In this document: positions 1 to 8,348 of the stretch, in pieces | Numbering within the stretch: the first letter of the stretch is position 1 | Layout: each line of letters begins with the position of its first letter | Assembly: GCA_022842065.1 (NCBI GenBank) | Contig: JALHQH010000057.1 | Coordinates: 1-64,000, forward strand | Direction of reading: 5' to 3' | Source: Caldilineaceae bacterium | GTDB lineage: Bacteria; Chloroflexota; Anaerolineae; Caldilineales; Caldilineaceae | Length of the DNA stretch: 64,000 bases | The notes under the pieces: generated by a model | What the model was told of the DNA's origin: nothing | Database searches by the model: none | Seen by the model: the letters and a program-made list of their open reading frames with translations, nothing else | Position numbers and translations under genes: made by a program

Positions 1-100
1 GTGGAGGTACACCCGGTCCCATCTCGAACCCGGCAGTTAAGTCCACCAGCGTCGATGGTAGTATGCGGGTCGCTGCATGCGAGAGTAGACCATTGCTAAC
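1..100 (+). rRNA. rrf: 5S ribosomal RNA, 5' end cut off by the window edge
   Basis: The first ~100 bases carry the conserved 5S core: a GGTGGAGGT-like helix, CCCATCTCGAACCCGG, the AGTTAAG loop and the GAGAGTAG segment, followed by a 3' strand ending near CCATTGCTA. About 15-18 bases of the 5' strand lie outside the window, so the closing helix cannot be checked. A full 5S is about 117 nt. The exact 3' end is an estimate. It marks the end of an rRNA operon that continues to the left. Confidence 0.93.
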
Positions 101-310
101 TTTAACCACTTTACCTTTTCTTCTAACATTGGCCTTGTTGCTTATTGATTTAGGTGACTTCTGAAGCTTATTCAGCACAGTTGATCGGGTGTTTCATTCT
201 TACCGAAGCTACTGTGCTTTTTGTCTTTTCAATGGCAACTGAACTTCCCCCGCATTCAACCCTTATTGATTGCTGGGATAAACATTTTTACAGTTATTAT
301 GAATTTTTGA

Positions 311-350
311 ACCAGACCGTTCAATTTTATTGGACGCGTCTGGTTTTTTT
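311..350 (+). terminator. Rho-independent terminator
   Basis: ACCAGAC (311-317) pairs with GTCTGGT (338-344), with an inner helix GTTCAA/TTGGAC, followed by a run of seven T. It lies between the 5S rRNA and glmU and probably ends the rRNA operon transcript. Confidence 0.8.
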
Positions 351-385
351 ATTGGCTTGAAATAAAGATTCCAATTAGAGGTCTT

Positions 386-1777
386 ATGGAAATTGCCAAT
401 GTGATCCTGGCGGCTGGTTATGGCACGCGCATGAAGTCGGATCTGCCGAAGATGTTACATCCTGTCGTTGGGCGACCGATGGTCGATTGGGCTGTACGCA
501 CAGCCGAGGCTGTAAGCCAAATGCCACCGGTTGTTGTCGTTGGTCACAAGCGCGAACTGATTCAGGCCCTGCTTGGCCAACGTGCTACCTATGCTGTGCA
601 GCAAGAGTTACTTGGCACTGGCCATGCCGTAATGCAAGCCGCGCCATTATTGACTGGTAAGGCTGATGTGGTATTGGTTACCTATGGCGATATGCCGCTG
701 TTACGCCAGGAAACTTTGCGGGCGCTGCTGGCATCTTTCTTAGCGGCACAGATTGCGACAACGACAACCGTGCCACCAGTGATTGCCATGCTTACGGTAA
801 CTCGTGATGATCCGCAAGGTTTTGGCCGGATCGTGCGTGATCCGGCTGGAGAAATTCAAGCGATTGTTGAAGAGGCGGATTGCACCCCTACCCAGAAAGC
901 TATTCGTGAACTTAACCCCGGTATCTATTGTTTTGCCGCCGAGTGGTTGTGGGAAAATCTGCCCAAAATTGAACTTAGTGCTAAAGGGGAATATTACCTG
1001 ACTGATCTGGTCGGGATCGCGGTGGCCCAACAACGGCGTGTTTTAACGATGGCCGCACCGGTAGAAGATGTTGATGGCATTAATACGCGCGTTCAGCTGG
1101 CACAAGCCAGTTTGGTGATGCGGCAACGCATCCTCGAAATGCACATGCTTGCTGGTGTTACCATTATTGATCCTACCTCAACGCTGATTGAAGCTGATGC
1201 CGTAATTGGCCAGGATACAACAATCCTGCCCGGGTCGCTTATTCAAGGTAAAAGCCAGATTGGCGCGCACACTACGATTGGCCCGCACAGCCAAATCGTC
1301 GACAGTAGCGTTGGTAGCCATTGCCGTGTTACCTATTCTGTGCTTGAAGAGGCACATATGGACGATCATTGTCAGATTGGACCATTTGGTCATCTGCGCA
1401 AAGGTGCATATCTGGCTGAGGGCGTACACATGGGCAATTTTGGTGAGGTTAAGAACAGTTTTCTTGGCGCTGGGGTTAAGATGGGCCACTTTAGCTATAT
1501 TGGCGATAGCCAGGTGGCAGAGAATGTAAATATCGGTGCCGGGACGATTACCTGTAACTATGATGGCGTGAACAAACATCGCACCGTGATTGAGCAGGAT
1601 GTTTTTATCGGGAGTGGCACTTTGTTAGTGGCACCACTTCATATTGGTGCTGGTGCCGTAACGGGGGCTGGTGCCGTGGTCACGCGCGATGTTCCCTCTC
1701 AAACTTTAGTCTATGGTGTGCCGGCACGCCCAGCGCTACGCCATTCCAATGAAGAAGCTGCTAGCAATGATTGCTAG
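386..1777 (+). CDS. glmU: Bifunctional UDP-GlcNAc pyrophosphorylase / GlcN-1-P acetyltransferase GlmU
   Basis: GlmU acetylates glucosamine-1-phosphate and then transfers UMP from UTP to make UDP-GlcNAc, the cytoplasmic precursor of peptidoglycan and many glycans. The 463 residues match the usual family length. The N-terminal uridyltransferase has the signature ILAAGYGTRM (7-16) with the nucleotide-contacting Lys in LPK (20-22) and a GD motif near 101. From about residue 255 the protein is a run of hexapeptide repeats (left-handed beta-helix), the acetyltransferase half, ending with GAVVTRDVP. The ATG at 386 follows a terminator, so the gene is likely transcribed from its own promoter. Confidence 0.97.
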   Translation: MEIANVILAAGYGTRMKSDLPKMLHPVVGRPMVDWAVRTAEAVSQMPPVVVVGHKRELIQALLGQRATYAVQQELLGTGHAVMQAAPLLTGKADVVLVTYGDMPLLRQETLRALLASFLAAQIATTTTVPPVIAMLTVTRDDPQGFGRIVRDPAGEIQAIVEEADCTPTQKAIRELNPGIYCFAAEWLWENLPKIELSAKGEYYLTDLVGIAVAQQRRVLTMAAPVEDVDGINTRVQLAQASLVMRQRILEMHMLAGVTIIDPTSTLIEADAVIGQDTTILPGSLIQGKSQIGAHTTIGPHSQIVDSSVGSHCRVTYSVLEEAHMDDHCQIGPFGHLRKGAYLAEGVHMGNFGEVKNSFLGAGVKMGHFSYIGDSQVAENVNIGAGTITCNYDGVNKHRTVIEQDVFIGSGTLLVAPLHIGAGAVTGAGAVVTRDVPSQTLVYGVPARPALRHSNEEAASNDC

Positions 1778-1834
1778 TTGTAAAATTATATCAATTGAAT
1801 CCCGTTTAGAATTGCTTACATCAAGGAGTACATT

Positions 1835-3178
1835 GTGGAACCTGACCCTTTGCCGTGGTTGAGTCTCGGTCTTGCCGTTGCTCTACTTGCCTTTGTTAAT
1901 CTGCTTGAAGTCGCGTATACCTTTGTAAACCGCACTGAAGTACGCCGAAATTTTGCAGAAGGCGATCCACGCACGCGTCAACTAGAGAAACTTCTACACG
2001 AAGGTATTCATCTCTTCCTCGCCTTATCACTTCTAAAATACTTGGCGCTTTTGCTAATCGGCGCAACCAGCGCTCCCCTTATTTTTGAAACACCGAATGG
2101 TTGGCAAGATGCCTTTTATGTTGCCTTCGGCTGGGGTTTCCTAGCGCTGCTTCAGCCCTTCTGGCGCGCCTTTATCTTGCCGCGCGCCGAGACTGTCGCT
2201 GTGACATTAGCGCCTGCCACCCAATTACTTACCAGCTTGCTGCGCCCGTTAACCATGATTATCCAACGGCTTAATAGTTGGATGAACAGCAGTGATGGGA
2301 AAAATGAAGAAAACGGCGCGCTTTCTGATGAAGCGATTCGGCTACTCGTCAATACTGGTGAAACTACTGAAGAGTTAGAAGAGAATGAGCGCGAGATGAT
2401 CGTCAGCATCCTGGAGATGAACGATACGTCGGCGCGCGAAGTCATGGTGCCACGCATTGATATTGTTTCGCTCAGCGTCACCGCCAATTTACATGATGCG
2501 CTTGATCTAGTCATCAGCGCTGGCCACAGTCGGATTCCGGTCTATGAAGAGAATATTGATTCGATCGTCGGTATTCTCTATGCTAAAGATCTGTTGAAAT
2601 GTTTCCGCGATAATCAGATGGATATGCCCGTTCGTGAACTTTTGCGCCCCGCCTATTTTATTCCTGCGAGCAAAAAGGTTAATACGTTGCTGCAGGAGCT
2701 GCAAAAAAATCGTGTACATATTGCCGTCGTCGTGGATGAGTACGGTGGTACGGCTGGCGTTGTCACGGTGGAAGACATTCTCGAAGAAATTGTTGGTGAT
2801 ATCCAAGATGAATATGATATCGAAGAAGATTCATATGTCCGGGCTAGTGGTCCAAATACCTACTTGCTTAATTCGCGCTTGGATGTGTACTCGCTTTGTA
2901 AATTGCTGGATATTGATGTAGATACCGACGTAGCTGATACACTGGGCGGTTTACTTTATACCCTGATGGAACATGTCCCAGAGCAAGGTGAAGCGGTCGA
3001 GCATGAAGGGTGGCGGTTTACGGTGCTTTCGCTGGATGGGCGGCGCATCGAACAGGTGCGCGCTGAACCAGTGCAGCCGCATCTTGGTGAAATGACCGAC
3101 GCGACACCGACACGACAGCAGGATGCCGAACAGTCACCGACACGCAACTCATTAATCAAGATGCAGGCTGTAGACTAG
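1835..3178 (+). CDS. CNNM/CorC-HlyC family membrane protein with CBS pair
   Basis: A 447-residue protein starting with GTG at 1835, preceded by AAGGAG at 1823-1828. Hydrophobic segments lie near residues 5-27, 57-77 and 93-112 (DUF21-like membrane part). A CBS pair follows at roughly 200-320 (MVPRIDIVSL and VVVDEYGGTAGVVTVEDI) and a CorC/HlyC C-terminal domain at about 335-415. Family members are linked to divalent cation (Mg/Co) efflux or are annotated as hemolysins; the CBS pair usually binds adenine nucleotides. The true substrate cannot be read from sequence. The stop overlaps the cdd start by one base, so the two are translationally linked. Confidence 0.88.
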   Translation: MEPDPLPWLSLGLAVALLAFVNLLEVAYTFVNRTEVRRNFAEGDPRTRQLEKLLHEGIHLFLALSLLKYLALLLIGATSAPLIFETPNGWQDAFYVAFGWGFLALLQPFWRAFILPRAETVAVTLAPATQLLTSLLRPLTMIIQRLNSWMNSSDGKNEENGALSDEAIRLLVNTGETTEELEENEREMIVSILEMNDTSAREVMVPRIDIVSLSVTANLHDALDLVISAGHSRIPVYEENIDSIVGILYAKDLLKCFRDNQMDMPVRELLRPAYFIPASKKVNTLLQELQKNRVHIAVVVDEYGGTAGVVTVEDILEEIVGDIQDEYDIEEDSYVRASGPNTYLLNSRLDVYSLCKLLDIDVDTDVADTLGGLLYTLMEHVPEQGEAVEHEGWRFTVLSLDGRRIEQVRAEPVQPHLGEMTDATPTRQQDAEQSPTRNSLIKMQAVD

Positions 3179-3591
3179 TGAGTACATCTACGATTAATGC
3201 GGTGGCCCTAGTTCAAGCGGCACTTGCTGCGCGCCTGCGCGCCTATGCGCCGTATAGCCGTTATTTGGTCGGCGCGGCTGTGCTGACGGTGGACGGGACT
3301 GTGATCGTCGGCTGCAATGTGGAAAATGCTTCATACCCGGCTACCATCTGTGCCGAACGCGTCGCCCTCACGGCAGCAGTTGCTCAGGGATACCATGACT
3401 TTGTGGCGATTGCCGTGGCGACCCTTAATGGTGGTACACCTTGTGGCATCTGTCGCCAAGTGATGGCAGAATTGGGGCCGGCCATGACGGTCTATATCAG
3501 TGACTTGCAGGGCACCTTCCAAACAACCTCAGTCGAGGCGCTGTTACCAGGCGCTTTTCGGGGTGATAGTTTAGTCACTGGGGAGGCATAA
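3178..3591 (+). CDS. cdd: Cytidine deaminase
   Basis: Zinc enzyme that deaminates cytidine and deoxycytidine to uridines in pyrimidine salvage. The 137 residues match the short homotetrameric form. Catalytic CAE is at 58-60 (Cys58 zinc ligand, Glu60 proton shuttle) and PCGICRQ at 88-94 supplies Cys89 and Cys92. The GTG start at 3178 overlaps the stop of the upstream CBS protein by one base (TAGTG), a coupling seen in operons. The next gene starts two bases after the stop. Confidence 0.95.
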   Translation: MSTSTINAVALVQAALAARLRAYAPYSRYLVGAAVLTVDGTVIVGCNVENASYPATICAERVALTAAVAQGYHDFVAIAVATLNGGTPCGICRQVMAELGPAMTVYISDLQGTFQTTSVEALLPGAFRGDSLVTGEA

Positions 3592-3593
3592 CT

Positions 3594-4481
3594 ATGACAA
3601 AGCCTACGCTGGCACAGATTGTCGCCAATAAGCCATATCCTGACTATGCGGACTGGTGGGCGATGGGCAGTGATTTTATTGCTTTCATGGCCGAGGCAAT
3701 CGGTTCGGAGTGGCGCGCACTTAACCGCGGACCGGGTGATCTGATCGCGGTGCAACACGCGGTCGATGATTACATTAAATTGGTCTATGCTCGTGCGGCG
3801 CGCCCAACACTGGTGGCCGACTTTGTGCAAGGACGCGGGCTCAGCACGATGCAATCGGGTGAGTTTGATGCCCTTTCCTATGCATTTTTCAAGGATGCTT
3901 ATACGAAGTTGGCGGCGGCAATGGCAGATGATGTTGCACTGGACCAAGCGCGCCATACTTTTACCCAACGCGTCGGACGCCGCTTTTATAACCAGCTGCA
4001 TGAACATCTCGCTTTATGTCTACCCCAGCAGCTGGCGGCGGCAAGTGATCTTGCCACTTTGCAAGCAGCACTGACCCGGGTTGGCAATTTTCTACAGGAA
4101 CAGGGCTATCTGCGCGATCATTTTGCCTTTACTTTTGATGTGCATGCCGCGCCGGGCGGACGGCAGATTGAGCAAACGGCGGCTGACGTGATCAGTCAAC
4201 TGCAAGATCAGCGTACAATTTATGCTCTATACGAAATGGGCTATCCTGCTATTTTACCCTCAGCCGTATATCTTTATCACACCGTCGGCGAGGCACAACA
4301 TCATTCTTCCCGTACCATTGAGGAGCTTTTTGGGCGGATCGGTTATCGCGCCAGCGAAACGGCAGATTTTGATCCAACCGGCTATCCATCTGATCTAGTG
4401 GTGGAGTTATGGGAAATTGTCGCCCAATTCAGCTTAAATCGGCCGCACCATTGTAGCAGCTCCGCGCACTTGCTTGTGTGA
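3594..4481 (+). CDS. Protein of unknown function, 295 aa
   Basis: I do not recognise this family. It follows cdd by two bases and has a strong ribosome site (GGGGAGG just upstream of the ATG), so it is probably the last gene of the same transcript. The sequence is soluble-looking with no signal peptide or membrane segment, rich in Ala, Tyr and aromatic residues, and mostly helical in character. It contains an HxDAPGG-like stretch (VHAAPGG, about 183-189) and a His pair in GEAQHHSS. No catalytic signature is convincing. Its operon partners suggest nothing specific beyond nucleotide salvage or a membrane transporter. Confidence 0.75.
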   Translation: MTKPTLAQIVANKPYPDYADWWAMGSDFIAFMAEAIGSEWRALNRGPGDLIAVQHAVDDYIKLVYARAARPTLVADFVQGRGLSTMQSGEFDALSYAFFKDAYTKLAAAMADDVALDQARHTFTQRVGRRFYNQLHEHLALCLPQQLAAASDLATLQAALTRVGNFLQEQGYLRDHFAFTFDVHAAPGGRQIEQTAADVISQLQDQRTIYALYEMGYPAILPSAVYLYHTVGEAQHHSSRTIEELFGRIGYRASETADFDPTGYPSDLVVELWEIVAQFSLNRPHHCSSSAHLLV

Positions 4482-4585
4482 TAAACCCTACCTCCCGCTC
4501 AAAATCCACTCTTATACGGCGCGCTGATTGAGAACTCGCGTTTCTACACCGGAAAGAATGCCGGTCTGCAATCATCGTGTTGCAT

Positions 4586-4640
4586 AAAGCTGGTGAACGC
4601 CATCATCACGCGCTGGCGCTCACCAGCTTTGGTTTTGTTT
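4586..4640 (+). terminator. Terminator between convergent genes
   Basis: AAAGCTGGTGAACGCC (4586-4601) pairs with GGCGCTCACCAGCTTT (4615-4630) with one mismatch, followed by GGTTTTGTTT on the plus strand. It would end the glmU-to-unknown-gene side. The minus-strand glk gene ends at 4648, so some bidirectional use is possible. Confidence 0.65.
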
Positions 4641-4647
4641 ACCCTTG

Positions 4648-5667
4648 TCACAGAGGCGTTTTCGCCAACTGGTGCAAGCCATGATGCGCCGCGCCAAAAA
4701 GCGCCGCTTTGGGATTAAGGATCACTTGCACGGGAATACGCGCCATCATTTCGGCAAACCGCCCTTTCTGACGGAACGCCTGGGTAAAATGATCGCTGTG
4801 CAGCGCATCAAGAATGCGGGGCGGAATGCCGCCACCTAAATAAACGCCCCCTGTTGCCAACAATTTAAGGGCCATGTTGCCCGCTTCTGCGCCCAGGATC
4901 GCGACAAAGGTCTCTAGCGTTGCCGTGCAAATGGGCGCGTCTTTGCTGGGATCTAAAGCCGTATTGATAATGATCGGCGTAATATCTTTGGTTGCGGCGA
5001 GCGTTTCGGCTAGCCATTGGGGTTCGGTTGCTCGACCACTTGCCTTGAAAAAGTTGTAGATATGGGGAATACCGATGCCCGAGCAGACGCGTTCCCAACT
5101 GATATGGTGGAAGTGGCCGCGCAGGTAGGTTAGCAGCTCATCTTGCAAGGCATTGCAGGGGGCAAAGTTTGCGTGTCCCCCCTCGGATGGGTAAGCCTGA
5201 TACATTTCGCCATCATGAACCAGGAAGGCTTCCCCCAAGCCGGTGCCCGGCGCAACCACCGCAATCGGGCCTGTTGGTGAGGGTTCGCCTGGATTGAGTG
5301 TATGCAGATCACTGGCCGCTAGGATCGGGATGGCGGTGGCAATGGCAGCCAGATCATTGAGTAGGTAGACTGCCGGCAATTTCAGCGCAGTCGCTAAGGT
5401 CGTTTCGCTCATGCGCCAGGGTAAATTGGTGGCATTAACACTGCCATTCACCACCGGCCCGGCCACTCCAAAGGCGGCGCTGCTGATCGCTAACTCGATC
5501 TCGGCTAGATAGGTCTGGACAATGGTTTCGAGATTTGGATAATCGGCGCTGGGGAAAGTCTTTTCCAATTGTGGTTGGCGTGGCCCACCTTCGAGGGTAA
5601 AGATTGCCAAGGCCGTTTTGGTGCCGCCGATGTCGCCGGCTAAGAGTGCCGGTCCTAGTGGTTGCAT
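4648..5667 (-). CDS. glk: Glucokinase
   Basis: ATP-dependent phosphorylation of glucose to glucose-6-phosphate in the cytoplasm. At 339 residues it fits the Glk (PF02685) subgroup rather than ROK kinases. Visible motifs are the phosphate-binding AGDIGGTKTALA near the N-terminus, APGTGLGEAFLV at about 138-149 and EGGHANFAP at about 161-169, all diagnostic of this family. The ATG at 5667 has AAGGAGC six bases upstream. It is transcribed alone, away from the DUF4097 gene. Confidence 0.93.
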   Translation of the reverse strand: MQPLGPALLAGDIGGTKTALAIFTLEGGPRQPQLEKTFPSADYPNLETIVQTYLAEIELAISSAAFGVAGPVVNGSVNATNLPWRMSETTLATALKLPAVYLLNDLAAIATAIPILAASDLHTLNPGEPSPTGPIAVVAPGTGLGEAFLVHDGEMYQAYPSEGGHANFAPCNALQDELLTYLRGHFHHISWERVCSGIGIPHIYNFFKASGRATEPQWLAETLAATKDITPIIINTALDPSKDAPICTATLETFVAILGAEAGNMALKLLATGGVYLGGGIPPRILDALHSDHFTQAFRQKGRFAEMMARIPVQVILNPKAALFGAAHHGLHQLAKTPL

Positions 5668-5853
5668 GATAGCTCCTTATTTTTTTGATTGCGACTGTAC
5701 TTCGCTCTAAATGAGATCCGGTGTTTTGACCAGCGTAAAAACGCATCTCATCTCAACCGCAGTATCGTTCCACGGGAGGTCGCTGCGCTTAGGTGAGGTA
5801 GCGCGTTGTTTTTGTGTCGTTGCTCTATCATACCTGTGATTGCCGCTAGGATC

Positions 5854-5898
5854 AAACAAAAAGAGGGCGGACGAGTAGAAGTCCGACCTCTTTGTTTG
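5854..5898 (-). terminator. Terminator of the DUF2089-DUF4097 pair
   Basis: Read on the minus strand, CAAACAAAGAGGTCGGAC pairs with GTCCGCCCTCTTTTTGTTTG around an 8-nt loop, ending in a T-rich strand. It begins about 25 bases after the stop at 5924. Confidence 0.7.
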
Positions 5899-5923
5899 CT
5901 GACACCGGGTAGATTGTGGTGAT

Positions 5924-7201
5924 TTATCGTTGGGCAGGTGCTGGGTTGATTAGGGCGGCAAGTAATTGATCAGCCTGTTCGACCGTGATTTTCCCTTCAC
6001 TAACCATGCGCAGGATCGTCCGCCGCTCATCATCGGCAATCGGTGGCATTGGTGCTTGCGGGGCCGGTGGGGCTGTTGGGGGCATCGGGCGTACACCGTA
6101 GGGCGGCTGCGGTGGGTGGCCTGGCCGCCATTGGGGTTGGTTGCGCTGTGCCTCACTCTTCTGGGTGGCACGCTCTTGGGCTGCGCGCATGCGTTCTTCA
6201 GTGCGCCGCATCGCTTCCGCCATCTTCTCTTCGGCGCGGCGCATGGCGCTCTGTACCTTCTCCTGGACCCGGCTGGCAAATTCTTCATCGTTGCCAAAAT
6301 GGGCAAATCGCTGGTCCAAATGGCGGGCGAGATGTTCCATCTGCCGTTCGACCTGGCTAACCACCTGTTGGGCAAAGTCAGTCGCCTGGAACTCAAAGTC
6401 TGCGCCAAAATTCTCACCCATAAAGCCGCGGTTACTGCGTTCTTCTTCGCTTGCCCCTTCTTTCTGCCCGATCAGCCGGATATCGCCACCTCCGTGGAGT
6501 TGCAGCCTTGCTTCACCTGTACCCAAGGTCACATTGAGTAGATGTTCGCTCCGCCGAATGGGCGTGGCCAGTCGTTTCGCCCGAATCTCGCCGCCACAAC
6601 TGGCGGTGATCTGCACATTGGCCGGCTCTGGCAAGTGGCAGTTAATGTCACCGCCGACGTGAACGCTGGTTTCAGTGTTGGGTTGCAACTGCAAACGCAG
6701 GGCTGCGTCGCCGCCACCGTGTGCTTGCAGGTTGCCCTGGACGTCGTCGATGTGCAGATCACCGCCACCGTTAACCTTGCAGTTGCCGAGCACTGCCGCA
6801 ATGCGGACATCGCCGCCAACTGTCTCGACCCGTAGATCTTGCGCGATCTGGCGCACGCTCAGATCACCACCTACCTGGCTAATCACGACGTTGCCAAGCT
6901 CGTGGAGGCGCGCGTCGCCAGCAATGGCTTGAATTTGCAGCTCGCCATGTAATGTATTCAGGGTGGCATTGCCATTGACCGTACGGATCGTTACCGTCGC
7001 GGCGATGGGCACGTAGAGTGTACAATCATCATCACCTTGCACATAAATAGTGTCACCGTCCACCTGGAGGGTAATTTCATTGTCTTGCATCAAGGTGACT
7101 TGCTGTTGTTCCCAGCCGCTTAGCCGTAGATCGCCACCGATCTGATTAATTACTACCATGGGGGCAATACTGGTCGTGATATTCTTCTCGCGATTCATCA
7201 A
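5924..7201 (-). CDS. DUF4097-like beta-strand repeat protein with C-terminal SHOCT-like helix pair
   Basis: The 425-residue protein has a long N-terminal region (about 10-240) of short repeating beta segments built on IGGDLRL, VGGDLSV, VGGDVRI and GGGDLHI, as in DUF4097/adhesin-like beta-solenoids. A Gln/Arg/Glu-rich coiled stretch follows (about 265-350), then a Pro-rich linker and a C-terminal SHOCT-like segment ERRTILRMVSEGKITVEQAD (about 390-409). No signal peptide is visible, so it is probably cytoplasmic. The start overlaps the end of the DUF2089 gene (ATGA), which implies coupling. Related Firmicutes proteins take part in cell-envelope stress sensing; a like role here is inference. Confidence 0.75.
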   Translation of the reverse strand: MMNREKNITTSIAPMVVINQIGGDLRLSGWEQQQVTLMQDNEITLQVDGDTIYVQGDDDCTLYVPIAATVTIRTVNGNATLNTLHGELQIQAIAGDARLHELGNVVISQVGGDLSVRQIAQDLRVETVGGDVRIAAVLGNCKVNGGGDLHIDDVQGNLQAHGGGDAALRLQLQPNTETSVHVGGDINCHLPEPANVQITASCGGEIRAKRLATPIRRSEHLLNVTLGTGEARLQLHGGGDIRLIGQKEGASEEERSNRGFMGENFGADFEFQATDFAQQVVSQVERQMEHLARHLDQRFAHFGNDEEFASRVQEKVQSAMRRAEEKMAEAMRRTEERMRAAQERATQKSEAQRNQPQWRPGHPPQPPYGVRPMPPTAPPAPQAPMPPIADDERRTILRMVSEGKITVEQADQLLAALINPAPAQR

Positions 7202-7593
7202 TCTCCTCCTTGTAATTGTTCCATTGCTTCCTCAAAACTCAATTCGCCTGCTTCCAGATCCTGCAAAATTTTACGCCGTGCTTCGGCTGATAGGGTGGGG
7301 GGATTGCTGCGCGTTTCATCGCGTCCGGGTTCATGGCCCATCGCGCGAATCACCTCGTGTAGACGAGTACGAATGGTCGGATAAGAGATGTCAAGCTCTG
7401 CTTCCATCCGGTTAAGTTTGCCTTCACAGCGAACAAAAATTTCGACAAAACGGCGTTGTTCGTCTGTGAGTTGGGCAAAAGGTAAGGTGATGGCAAACTC
7501 ACCTTCCATCGTAATCCCACTATCAGGACAATAGATTCGTGTGACAATGACTGGTCCACCGGTTAGGGGGCACTTGGTTGGTAAAGGGTTCAT
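7198..7593 (-). CDS. DUF2089 family protein, likely regulator
   Basis: A 131-residue protein with an N-terminal zinc-ribbon-like CP..GGP...TRIYCPDSG, a middle helix-turn-helix-like part (LTDEQRRFVEIFVRCEGKLN followed by ISYPTIRTRLHEVI) and a C-terminal SHOCT-like motif (ILQDLEAGELSFEEAMEQL). This is the DUF2089 arrangement. It shares its C-terminal module with the downstream DUF4097 protein and overlaps it by four bases. A DNA-binding sensor role is inferred, not shown. Confidence 0.8.
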   Translation of the reverse strand: MNPLPTKCPLTGGPVIVTRIYCPDSGITMEGEFAITLPFAQLTDEQRRFVEIFVRCEGKLNRMEAELDISYPTIRTRLHEVIRAMGHEPGRDETRSNPPTLSAEARRKILQDLEAGELSFEEAMEQLQGGD

Positions 7594-7693
7594 GAATGCT
7601 CTGAGATTTCCTTCCCTGGTTAAAGTATACGGTTATACGCTGCTCTGCTTGATAACCGCAGTACAAAGCCACGAATCGAGGGTTGTTTATCAC

Positions 7694-7930
7694 TTACCGT
7701 TCACTAATCAGTTGGCCGGTTTGCGACTGGGGCAGTCCATAGCGTTTAAGCCACTGGCCGATGTTGATCAGCAGGTTGCCGGCAACGAGTGCAACCTGTG
7801 CCCCTGGTAGTGGTTTTCTGTGCCCTTCGATGGCTTTGCGATAGAGCCGTTCCCGCTCTGCTTCCTGGCGCAACTTCTTGTAATGTTCTGGCACCTGCAT
7901 AAGTTGCATGTGAGGCTGTAGTTCAAACAT
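7694..7930 (-). CDS. Small protein of unknown function, 78 aa
   Basis: The ATG at 7930 is preceded by AAGGGAGAAGATC on the minus strand, a good ribosome site, so I prefer it to an ATG 30 bases further upstream. The product is basic in its middle (YKKLRQEAERERLYRKAIEGH) with a short hydrophobic C-terminal stretch (VALVAGNLLINIGQWL), perhaps a single membrane-associated helix. No family recognised. It reads in the same direction as DUF2089, about 100 bases upstream of it. Confidence 0.5.
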   Translation of the reverse strand: MFELQPHMQLMQVPEHYKKLRQEAERERLYRKAIEGHRKPLPGAQVALVAGNLLINIGQWLKRYGLPQSQTGQLISER

Positions 7931-7960
7931 GATCTTCTCCCTTGGTCTATAATCAAGCAT

Positions 7961-8348
7961 ATTGAGAGAATATCATAGATAATTAATAAAATCAATAGTG
8001 AGTTTTGGAAAATCAATATTTTTAATATATAAATTGATTTTTCGTGATATTTTTGAATTTTTGTGCCAAGTTGTGCTAAAAGTGCTCCGTCGTAGACCGC
8101 AACCGTGCGCGACAGGATCAGTAATCTGCCGTCCGTCACCGTGCGCCCAGTGGGCGCGGTTAGGGCCACGAGATTACTCGATGCGTGCATAGGGCGTTGC
8201 GCGCTACTGATCATTAAAAGCCAGACAGCCCACTCGCTTTGTTACTTGGCTAATTAACCAGCCAACGTCACAGGCGCGACCGCTCAACTTACAAGCGGGT
8301 TGGATATACTATACTTGATAAAGTGTGGGTAATGACGAAGAAAGTAGC
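7961..8348. other. Intergenic region with overlapping hairpin options
   Basis: No convincing gene in these 388 bases; the long minus-strand frame through it has no family resemblance. The left third is very AT-rich (7975-8060). Between 8116 and 8212 there are two 8-bp pairings that exclude each other, GATCAGTA/TACTGATC (8116-8123 with 8205-8212) and AGTAATCT/AGATTACT (8120-8127 with 8171-8178), enclosing a stable GCGCCCA/TGGGCGC hairpin (8143-8157). Confidence 0.5.

Noticed and set aside
154..360. Open frame of 68 codons after the 5S rRNA
   Set aside because: It runs through the terminator at 311-350 and has no family resemblance or ribosome site.
7768..8214. Minus-strand frame of 148 codons
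   Set aside because: Overlaps the better supported small ORF at 7694-7930 and the hairpin region; composition looks random.
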